From NCBI GenBank assembly GCA_934572445.1, contig CAKTLD010000023.1, positions 1 through 21,407 on the forward strand: a stretch of DNA of 21,407 nucleotides, read 5' to 3'. Positions 13,459 through 20,411 of this stretch are shown piece by piece (position 1 is the first letter of the stretch; each line of letters begins with the position of its first letter). This stretch comes from an uncultured Oscillospiraceae bacterium. GTDB taxonomy: Bacteria > Bacillota > Clostridia > Oscillospirales > Oscillospiraceae. Below the pieces are notes generated by a model. It saw nothing but the letters and a program-made list of their open reading frames with translations. It made no database searches and was not told where the DNA came from. A program made the position numbers and the translations under genes.

Positions 13459-16400
13459 ATGAAAAATGCAATGCAGAAGGACTTCTGGCGCGAGATCGGC
13501 CATACGCGCAGCCGCTTCTTCTCCATCATGATCTTGGTTGCGCTGTCGGTCGCGTTTCTTTCGGGACTCAAGGCAACGGCGCCGGATATGAAGCACACGG
13601 GCGACGATTATCTTGACTCGCTCCATCTGGCCGACATTCAGGTCCTCTCGACCCTCGGCGTGACGGAGGACGACATCGGCGTGCTGCGCGCGCAGACGGA
13701 GATCGAGGATGCCGAGGGCGCGTATGTGATCGACGCCTTTGCCGCCTCGGGCGCGGCGGAGGCGGTGACCAAGGTGCTTTCGCTCAGCGCGCGCGGCATC
13801 AATGATGTTCTGCTGCGCGAGGGACGCATGCCTGAGCGTGCGGACGAATGTGTGGTGGAGGAAAAGATGCTGGGGCTGCTGGATATCGCCCTTGGCGACC
13901 GCATTACCCTTACGCCGTCCGACAAGCTGGATGACGCGCTCGCGCAGGACACGTTCACGGTGGTCGGCACCATCCGCTCGCCGGTGTATCTGGCGGTGGA
14001 GCGCGGTACGTCGAGCATCGGCAGCGGCACGGTCAAGGCATACCTGTATCTGCCGCGCGAGGCGTTCACGCTGGATTATTACACGGCGGCATATCTTCGC
14101 GTTTCCGGCGCGGCGGAGATGACGGCCTTTTACGACGACTATGACGACTATATCGACGGTGTGATCGATTCACTTGAACTGCTGAGCGAGGAACGCGCAC
14201 AGCAGCGCCACGATGATCTTGTCGGCGAGGCGACAGAAAAGCTCGACGATGCGCAACGTGAGCTGGACGACGCGAAGGCCGAGGCCGACGAAAAGCTCGG
14301 CGACGCGCGCAGGGAGCTTTCCGATGCGCGCAAGAAGCTCGACGACGGCTGGAAGGATTACTACGACGGCCGGCAGGAGCTGGATGATTCGCGCGCAAAG
14401 CTCGACGATGCGCGCGCAGAGCTTGAGAACGGCGAGCAGGAGTACGCTGACGGCGTGGAGAAATACGACCAGGCTGTGCGTGACTATGAAAAGGGCCAGA
14501 AGGACTATGCCGACGGCGTGAAGGACTATGAAAAGGGCGCGCAGCAGCTTGCCGATGGTGAAAGTGAGCTGGAAGCCGGCAAGGAAAAGCTGGACGAGGG
14601 ACAAAAGCAGCTCGACGCATTGGGCAATACCGTGGCGGGTGCGCTGCAAAACGATCCGAACTATTCCGGCGTGACCGGCGGGACGATCATCGACGAGCTT
14701 GGCCGCGGCGATGAAAACACTGCCGCAGCCACCGACGCGGCGCTCGACAAAATGCGTGCGCAGCTTGAAGGCGGCATCGCGCAGGCACAGCAGGGCCTTG
14801 CGAAGATCGACGCGGGGATCGAGGAGTGCGATAAGGGCCTTGCGAAGATCGACGCAGCACTGGAGCAGCTGGGCGCCTCCCCGGATAATGAAGAAGCGCG
14901 CGCGGCACTGGAGCGGCAGCGCGCGGATACGGCGGATCAGCGCAGCGCCCTTGTGCAGCAGCGCGGCGAGGTCAGCGCGCAGCTCAGCGAGCTGCAAAGT
15001 CAGCTCGCCGCTCTCAGCACTGTCAGCTCCGGCAGCATCGCCGCAAACAAGCAGCAGCTCGATCAGGGGCGCGCGGACTATGAAAGCGGCAAGCAGCAGC
15101 TCAGCGCGGGCTACCGCGACCTGCGCGACGGCAAGAAGGAACTCGACAAGGCGAAAAAAGAGCTGGACGAGGCGCCGCAGAAGATTGCCGACGCACGCAA
15201 GGAGCTTGCCGACGCGCGCAAGGAGCTGGACGACGGCTGGAAGGAATACTACGACGGCGAAGAAAAATACGCCGATGGCGAAAAGGAACTGGCCGACGCC
15301 TACCGCGAGCTGACAGACGGCGAAAAGGACTACCGCGAAGGACTGCGCGAATATGAGGACGGCAAGGCCGAGGCGGACGAGAAGATCGCCGACGCGCAGG
15401 AGAAGATCGCCGACGCCCGCCGCAAGGTCGCGGACATCGAAAGCTGCGAGTGGTATCTCTTCAGCCGCAGCTATAACCCCGGCTACACGGGCTTCGGGCA
15501 GGACGCCGACCGCATGGCGAATCTTTCGAGCGTCTTTCCCATCATCTTTTTCCTGGTCGCGGCGCTTGTGTGCCTCACGACGATGACGCGCATGGTCGAA
15601 GAGCAGCGCGTGCAGATCGGCTGCCTTAAGGCGCTGGGCTACAGCCGTTTTGCCATCTCGCGCAAGTATCTGGATTACGGCCTGCTGCCCAGCCTGACCG
15701 GCGGCCTGATCGGCCTTGCCATCGGCTACACGCTCTTCCCCAAGATGATCTTCACAGCGTATCAGATCATGTATCAGATGCCGGATCTCGAGCTGCGGGC
15801 ATACACGGATATCTCCGTGTTCTCCGTGCTCGCGGCGGTGGCGTGCACGACGCTCGCCACGCTCTGGGCCTGCCTTGCCACGCTGCGCGAAACGCCCGCG
15901 AGCCTGATGCGCCCGCGCACGCCGAAGGCGGGCAAGCGCGTGTTTCTTGAGTACATAAGGCCCCTGTGGAAGCGCATGTCGTTCACCTACAAGGTCACAG
16001 CGCGCAACCTTTTCCGCTATCAGAAGCGCTTCTGGATGACGGTCATCGGCATCGGCGGCTGCACGGCGCTGATCATCGCGGGCTTCGGCCTGCGGTCATC
16101 GCTGCTCTTTACGATGTCGCGTCAGTATGATGAGCTGTTCCACTACAGCGCGCAGGTCACGCTTGCGGACAATGTGCTGCCCGAGGAGCGCGCGGCGGTG
16201 GAAAGCTGCATCGCCGCGGACGACCGCATCCTTGACAGCGTTCCCTGCGCCGCCTCCTCGGCGACCGCCATTTCACCGGCCTACTCCACCACGGCATATG
16301 TCGAGGTAATGGATGCCGCCGACGTCGGAAAGGTCATCGAGCTGTACGACTATCAGACCGGCGAGACTATCACCATGCAGGACACGGGCGTTTACATCGA

Positions 16401-17112
16401 CCAGAAGCTTTCCGAGCTTCTGAAGGTCTCGGTGGGCGATACGCTTTTTCTCGACGGCGACGATCGCGCGGATGTGACGGTCGCGGGCATTTACGAGCAC
16501 TATACGGGCCATTTCGTCTATATGACGCCTGCGTATTACGAGTCCGTCTTCGGAAAGACAGCGGAGGCGAACGCCTGCCTTCTGAACTTTACGAGCGACG
16601 ACGCGGATACCTGCGGCGAGATATTTGAAAAGCTGCTGACGCTCAGCGGCGTCGTGTCCACCTCGCGCATGCGCGACACCCAGGATACCTATACCCACAG
16701 CATGGAGCGCGTGGACTTCGTCGTGGTCATCGTCATTCTGGCCGCGGCGGCGCTGGCGGTGGTCGTGCTTTATAACCTCTCGAACATCAATATTACCGAG
16801 CGCGGCCGTGAGCTGGCCACCATCAAGCTGCTGGGCTTTTACGACGGCGAGGTCTCGGCCTATGTGTATCGCGAGAACATCGTGCTTACGGTGCTGGGCA
16901 TCGCGCTGGGCATCCTGATGGGTCACTGGCTGCACATCTACCTTGTGCGCTCCACTGAGATCGACCTGATGATGTTCGGCCGCGAGACGGACCCGAAGAG
17001 CTACCTCTACGCCGCGATCCTGACGGCGCTGTTCTCGCTTCTGGTCAATCTTCTGGCGCATTTCCGCATGAAGAAGATCGACATGGTCGAAAGCCTCAAG
17101 AGTGCGGAATAA
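13459..17112 (+). CDS. FtsX-like ABC permease with very long extracellular coiled coil
   Basis: 1217 residues (AAAGGGGG, 7 bases before ATG). TM1 at about 20-37 is followed by an extracytoplasmic MacB-like domain, then a coiled coil at about 243-662 built from repeats such as DDAQRELDDAKAEADEK and ADGVKDYEKG, rich in Asp, Ala, Glu and Lys. TM2-4 lie at about 690-713, 735-760 and 787-810. A second FtsX half follows: TM5 at about 860-880, an extracytoplasmic domain at 885-1080, and TM6-8 at about 1085-1205. This is the duplicated FtsX layout with 1+3+1+3 membrane segments. The coiled coil resembles those of YhgE/Pip-type proteins and could extend some tens of nanometres outside the membrane. 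Within it a 22-base direct repeat (14792-14813 and 14834-14855) encodes a repeated GLAKIDA unit, a 14-residue step. The exported substrate or extracellular partner is unknown. Confidence 0.92.
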   Translation: MKNAMQKDFWREIGHTRSRFFSIMILVALSVAFLSGLKATAPDMKHTGDDYLDSLHLADIQVLSTLGVTEDDIGVLRAQTEIEDAEGAYVIDAFAASGAAEAVTKVLSLSARGINDVLLREGRMPERADECVVEEKMLGLLDIALGDRITLTPSDKLDDALAQDTFTVVGTIRSPVYLAVERGTSSIGSGTVKAYLYLPREAFTLDYYTAAYLRVSGAAEMTAFYDDYDDYIDGVIDSLELLSEERAQQRHDDLVGEATEKLDDAQRELDDAKAEADEKLGDARRELSDARKKLDDGWKDYYDGRQELDDSRAKLDDARAELENGEQEYADGVEKYDQAVRDYEKGQKDYADGVKDYEKGAQQLADGESELEAGKEKLDEGQKQLDALGNTVAGALQNDPNYSGVTGGTIIDELGRGDENTAAATDAALDKMRAQLEGGIAQAQQGLAKIDAGIEECDKGLAKIDAALEQLGASPDNEEARAALERQRADTADQRSALVQQRGEVSAQLSELQSQLAALSTVSSGSIAANKQQLDQGRADYESGKQQLSAGYRDLRDGKKELDKAKKELDEAPQKIADARKELADARKELDDGWKEYYDGEEKYADGEKELADAYRELTDGEKDYREGLREYEDGKAEADEKIADAQEKIADARRKVADIESCEWYLFSRSYNPGYTGFGQDADRMANLSSVFPIIFFLVAALVCLTTMTRMVEEQRVQIGCLKALGYSRFAISRKYLDYGLLPSLTGGLIGLAIGYTLFPKMIFTAYQIMYQMPDLELRAYTDISVFSVLAAVACTTLATLWACLATLRETPASLMRPRTPKAGKRVFLEYIRPLWKRMSFTYKVTARNLFRYQKRFWMTVIGIGGCTALIIAGFGLRSSLLFTMSRQYDELFHYSAQVTLADNVLPEERAAVESCIAADDRILDSVPCAASSATAISPAYSTTAYVEVMDAADVGKVIELYDYQTGETITMQDTGVYIDQKLSELLKVSVGDTLFLDGDDRADVTVAGIYEHYTGHFVYMTPAYYESVFGKTAEANACLLNFTSDDADTCGEIFEKLLTLSGVVSTSRMRDTQDTYTHSMERVDFVVVIVILAAAALAVVVLYNLSNINITERGRELATIKLLGFYDGEVSAYVYRENIVLTVLGIALGILMGHWLHIYLVRSTEIDLMMFGRETDPKSYLYAAILTALFSLLVNLLAHFRMKKIDMVESLKSAE

Positions 17113-17118
17113 AATTCC

Positions 17119-17148
17119 TTGTTTCAAGGCAGGACAGTGTGCTACAAT
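17119..17148 (+). promoter_or_regulatory. Candidate promoter of the metallophosphoesterase-mnmG operon
   Basis: TTGTTT (17119-17124), 18 bases, TACAAT (17143-17148), with TGC before the -10 (extended -10). The start would fall near 17155, inside the left arm of the terminator hairpin. New transcripts would therefore lack the full stem, while read-through from the permease would still form it. Confidence 0.45.
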
Positions 17149-17179
17149 AAGGGGCGGCAAAAGCCGCCCCTTCCTTTTT
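17149..17179 (+). terminator. Terminator of the ABC transporter operon
   Basis: AAGGGGCGGC (17149-17158), AAAA loop, GCCGCCCCTT (17163-17172), then CCTTTTT. Perfect 10-bp GC-rich stem about 36 bases after the permease stop codon. Confidence 0.9.
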
Positions 17180-17220
17180 GACCTTTTTTACGCGTCTGCG
17201 CGTTTACGATAGGAGACTTC

Positions 17221-18093
17221 ATGGCGAGACAAAGAAGAAAACATCATTTCTGGCGCAATCTGCTTATTTTGCTCGTGCTGTTCGGCATTTACCTCTACTG
17301 GGGCAACAACAGCATCGAGACCGACGAGGCGACGTTCACCTCAAGCGCGCTGCCCGCGGGCTTTGACGGCTGCCGCGTCGTGCAGCTCAGCGACCTGCAC
17401 GGCAAATACTTCGGCAAGGGCAACGAGCGCTTATATCGCGCGGTCAAGGCCGCGCAGCCGGAGTATATCTTCGTGACGGGCGACTTAGTCGACCGCAGGA
17501 CCGAAAACCCAACCGTCTACGCCGGCGAGGTCGGCGCAGCGCTCTCGGCCATCGCGCCGACATATTACGTCACAGGCAACCACGAGTGGGGCCACGGCAC
17601 AAAGGTCGTGGAGGACATCAAGCGCACGCTGCGGGAGAGCGGCGTGACGGTGCTCTCGAACGAATTTGTGCCGCTGCTGCGAAACGGCGACCGTATCGTC
17701 CTCGCGGGCATCGACGACCCGAACGGCTACGCCGATCAGGAGACGCCGCAGGAGCTTGCGCAGGAGGTCTACGCGGAATTTGGCGACCCGTTCTGGTTGC
17801 TGTTGGCGCACCGCAACAACAATTTTAACGGCTACTACTGCCGCCTCGGCGCGGACCTGACGTTCTCCGGCCATGCGCACGGCGGCATCTGGCGCCTGCC
17901 GTTCACCGACGGTATCATCGACACGACGCTGACGCTTTTTCCCTCGTTCACAAGCGGCTTTTATCACTGCACGGACGAAAATTGCGAGGGCGCGGAGGTC
18001 TTCGTCCACCGCGGACTCGGCAACTCGCCGCGCGTTATCCCGCGTATTCTGAACCGGCCGCAGGTGGCGGTCATCACACTGGAAAGGGGCTGA
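17221..18093 (+). CDS. Membrane-anchored calcineurin-like metallophosphoesterase (YkuE/YaeI type)
   Basis: 290 residues. A basic start (MARQRRKHHFWR) and one hydrophobic segment (about 13-27) form an uncleaved N-terminal anchor with the enzyme domain outside. The two-metal site is complete: SDLHG (Asp58, His60), GDLVDR (87-92), GNHE (119-122), His197 in LLAHRN and GHAHGG (217-222). Such enzymes hydrolyse phosphomonoesters or diesters; the natural substrate of this anchored group is uncertain, with envelope lipids or teichoic-acid-related phosphates suggested by location. The ATG follows AGGAG by five bases. The gene precedes mnmG by four bases, and the AAAGGGG site of mnmG lies within its 3' end, so the two are co-transcribed and probably translationally coupled. 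Confidence 0.93.
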   Translation: MARQRRKHHFWRNLLILLVLFGIYLYWGNNSIETDEATFTSSALPAGFDGCRVVQLSDLHGKYFGKGNERLYRAVKAAQPEYIFVTGDLVDRRTENPTVYAGEVGAALSAIAPTYYVTGNHEWGHGTKVVEDIKRTLRESGVTVLSNEFVPLLRNGDRIVLAGIDDPNGYADQETPQELAQEVYAEFGDPFWLLLAHRNNNFNGYYCRLGADLTFSGHAHGGIWRLPFTDGIIDTTLTLFPSFTSGFYHCTDENCEGAEVFVHRGLGNSPRVIPRILNRPQVAVITLERG

Positions 18094-18097
18094 GACC

Positions 18098-19975
18098 ATG
18101 CGTGAATTTTCTGCCGGAAGCTTTGATATCGCCGTCATCGGCGCGGGCCACGCGGGCATCGAGGCCTCGCTCGCCTGTGCGCGGCTCGGAATGAAAACGG
18201 TCTGCTTTACGATCAACTTGGACGCTGTGGGCAATATGCCCTGCAACCCTGCCATCGGCGGCACGGGCAAGGGTCATCTCGTGCGCGAGCTCGACGCCCT
18301 CGGCGGCGAGATGGCGCGAGCGGCAGACAAAGCCTGCATCCAGTATCGCATGCTCAACCGCGGCAAGGGCCCCGCAGTCTGGTCGCTGCGCGCGCAGGCC
18401 GACCGGCGGCGCTACCAGAGCGTGATGAAGCACACGCTCGAGCGGCAGGAAAATCTCCTGCTTCGTCAGGCGGAGATCGTGGACTTACGCGTCACGGACG
18501 GCCGCGTGTCCGCCGTCGTGACCGAGACCGGCGGCGTTTATGACGTGAAGGCTGTCATCCTCTGCTCAGGCACGTTTTTGGACGGCCGCACCATCGTCGG
18601 CGAATGTGTGCGCGAAAGCGGCCCCGACGGGATGCACGCCTCGCTCACGCTGGCGGGCGCGCTCAAAAAGCTCGGGCTGCCGCTGCGTCGCTTCAAAACC
18701 GGCACGCCGCCGCGCGTGAACGCGCGCAGCGTCGATTTTTCGAAGATGGAGGTGCAGACGGGCGACGAAGCGCCGCTGCCGTTCTCGTTTTCCACTGAAA
18801 AACCGCCCGAAAATCAGACGGTCTGCTACCTGACCTACACCACGGAGGAAACGCACCGCGTCATCCGCGAAAACTTGGATCGAAGCCCTATCTACTCGGG
18901 TGTCATCGAGGGCGTCGGCCCGCGCTACTGCCCGAGCATTGAGACGAAGATCGTCCGCTTCCCCGACAAGCCCCGCCACCAGCTCTTCATCGAGCCGATG
19001 GGCCTCGATACAGAAGAGCTCTACATTCAGGGCTTTTCGTCCTCGATGCCCGAGGAGGTGCAGATCGAAATGCTGCACTCGGTCAAGGGATTGGAGCACG
19101 CGGAGATCATGCGTCCGGCCTACGCCATCGAGTACGACTGCATCGATCCGACCGCCCTCTATCCGACGCTTGAATACAAGCACATTGAGGGTCTGTACGG
19201 CGCGGGACAGTTCAATGGCTCGTCGGGCTACGAGGAGGCAGCGGTGCAGGGCTTCGTCGCGGGCGTGAACGCCGCGCGCAAGCTCAAAGGCGAAGCGCCA
19301 TTCATTTTGGGCCGCGAGCAGGCCTACATCGGCACGCTCATTGACGACCTTGTGACCAAGGGCACGAACGAGCCTTACCGCATGATGACGAGCCGCAGCG
19401 AGTACCGCCTGATTTTGCGGCAGGACAACGCCGACGAGCGGCTTGCGCCCATCGGGCACGAGTTGGGCCTTGTCAGCGATGAAACGCTGCAAAAGGTCAC
19501 GGACAAATACGACGCGGTGCGTCGCGAGATCAGGCGTTTGGAGCACACGGGCGTCCCCTCGTCCGACGCGCTCAACGCGCTGTTGACTTCGCGCGGCACG
19601 GCGGAGGTGCACGACGGCAGCCCGCTCATCGCGCTGCTGCGCCGTCCGCAGATCCAATACGACGATTTGCGCGCCTTTGACGAGACTTGCCGTGACTTCT
19701 CGCCCGCGCTGGCCGAGAGCGTGGAGATCGCGGTCAAGTACGAGGGCTACATCCGCCGTCAGCAGGCCGAGGTCGCGGAGTTTGCGCGTTTGGAGCGCCG
19801 CGCCATCCCTGAAGACATCGACTATGCAAGTATCGACGGTCTGCGCTTGGAGGCGCGCGAAAAGCTCGCCGCCATCCGCCCGCAGAATTTAGGACAGGCG
19901 GGGCGTATCTCCGGCGTCAGTCCGGCAGACGTAGCGGCGTTAATGCTCTATATTACTTCAAAAACGCGGGACTGA
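18098..19975 (+). CDS. mnmG: tRNA uridine-5-carboxymethylaminomethyl modification enzyme MnmG (GidA)
   Basis: 625 residues, normal length. FAD site GAGHAG at 15-20. The two conserved Cys are present: Cys49 in PCNPAIGG and Cys278 in GPRYCPSIE. The GTGKGHLVRELDALGG stretch, the YCPSIETKI region and the C-terminal helical domain (about 550-625) are typical. With MnmE it installs the cmnm5 group on U34 of tRNAs reading split NNA/NNG codons, using FAD, methylene-THF and glycine. In many Firmicutes mnmG lies between mnmE and rsmG; here it follows a phosphoesterase, and neither partner is in the window. AAAGGGG lies eight bases before the ATG. The TGA stop sits in the loop of the terminator hairpin. 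Confidence 0.97.
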   Translation: MREFSAGSFDIAVIGAGHAGIEASLACARLGMKTVCFTINLDAVGNMPCNPAIGGTGKGHLVRELDALGGEMARAADKACIQYRMLNRGKGPAVWSLRAQADRRRYQSVMKHTLERQENLLLRQAEIVDLRVTDGRVSAVVTETGGVYDVKAVILCSGTFLDGRTIVGECVRESGPDGMHASLTLAGALKKLGLPLRRFKTGTPPRVNARSVDFSKMEVQTGDEAPLPFSFSTEKPPENQTVCYLTYTTEETHRVIRENLDRSPIYSGVIEGVGPRYCPSIETKIVRFPDKPRHQLFIEPMGLDTEELYIQGFSSSMPEEVQIEMLHSVKGLEHAEIMRPAYAIEYDCIDPTALYPTLEYKHIEGLYGAGQFNGSSGYEEAAVQGFVAGVNAARKLKGEAPFILGREQAYIGTLIDDLVTKGTNEPYRMMTSRSEYRLILRQDNADERLAPIGHELGLVSDETLQKVTDKYDAVRREIRRLEHTGVPSSDALNALLTSRGTAEVHDGSPLIALLRRPQIQYDDLRAFDETCRDFSPALAESVEIAVKYEGYIRRQQAEVAEFARLERRAIPEDIDYASIDGLRLEAREKLAAIRPQNLGQAGRISGVSPADVAALMLYITSKTRD

Positions 19976-19989
19976 GTCCCGCGTTTTTG
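19959..19989 (+). terminator. mnmG terminator whose loop is the stop codon
   Basis: CAAAAACGCGGGAC (19959-19972) pairs perfectly with GTCCCGCGTTTTTG (19976-19989). The three loop bases TGA are the stop codon of mnmG, so the last five codons form the left arm. Confidence 0.9.
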
Positions 19990-19993
19990 AGTA

Positions 19994-20024
19994 TTTGAAA
20001 AGGCGGCTATGCCGCCTTTTCAAA
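19994..20024 (+). terminator. Second, tandem terminator after mnmG
   Basis: TTTGAAAAGGCGGC (19994-20007), loop TAT, GCCGCCTTTTCAAA (20011-20024): a perfect 14-bp stem with a CTTTTC tract, five bases after the first terminator. The A and T tracts make it usable from both sides. Confidence 0.75.
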
Positions 20025-20220
20025 GGGAATTCGCTGCGCTTCGTGCCTTGCCGCCCGTAAGGCGGCTGCGACACGCGCTCCGCGCAGAGAGTAATTTGTT
20101 ACGCGCACGCCCCAGGGCGGCTTCTCTTGCCGCTTTGCGGCAATTCACCTTCTGTCGCGGCGATTTACGATCAAAATCATTTCGAGCCTGCGGGCTCGAA
20201 ACTCTGCGAGGCTTTTAACC
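20025..20220. repeat. Hairpin-rich non-coding spacer
   Basis: No reading frame here has a ribosome site or family resemblance. Short perfect hairpins are packed in: GCCGCC/GGCGGC (20050-20066), GCGC-TCC-GCGC (about 20074-20084), GTAA-TTTG-TTAC (20091-20102), TTGCCGC-TTT-GCGGCAA (20127-20143) and TTTCGAGCC/GGCTCGAAA (20180-20201). Neither a promoter nor a T-rich stop belonging to this block was recognised. Confidence 0.5.
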
Positions 20221-20230
20221 CTTATATACG

Positions 20231-20266
20231 AAAACAGGCGGTCGCTGCGTTGGCAGCGGCCGCCTG
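20231..20266 (-). terminator. Terminator of the decarboxylase operon
   Basis: Stem 20235-20248 with 20253-20266 (CAGGCGGTCGCTGC and its partner, 14 pairs with one G-T), loop GTTG. On the minus strand it is followed by TTTTCGTATA. It lies 16 bases after the stop of the small subunit. Confidence 0.85.
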
Positions 20267-20281
20267 ATTGTGTTTTGGGGG

Positions 20282-20398
20282 TTACTTTTTGCCGAATTTA
20301 GTGAAGAGTGTGACCAATACGGTGATAAGGCCCATCACGGCGAAGATGCCGAGCATGCCCTGGCCGGTGACGAGTAATGCAATTTCGAGATTTGTCAT
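20282..20398 (-). CDS. OadG-related small membrane subunit of Na+-translocating decarboxylase (38 residues)
   Basis: A 38-residue protein starting MTNLEIALLV and ending FTKFGKK, with one membrane helix (about 5-32) and a basic C-terminus. AAGGAGG lies eight bases before its ATG and overlaps the TAA stop of oadB (TAAGGAGG), a clear sign of coupled translation. Decarboxylase complexes need a small single-helix gamma subunit (OadG) that holds beta and alpha together; very short relatives of OadG are known beside oadB-type genes. The usual OadG is longer (about 80 residues) with a His/Pro-rich tail that binds zinc and the alpha subunit; this tail is absent here. The assignment rests on position, length and hydropathy. 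Confidence 0.8.
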   Translation of the reverse strand: MTNLEIALLVTGQGMLGIFAVMGLITVLVTLFTKFGKK

Positions 20399-20411
20399 GT
20401 CGATATCCTCC

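Noticed and set aside
14170..15450. Repetitive sequence that could be mistaken for a DNA repeat array or CRISPR
   Set aside because: It is in-frame coding sequence for the coiled coil of the FtsX-like permease; unit length and sequence vary and no spacer-like structure exists.
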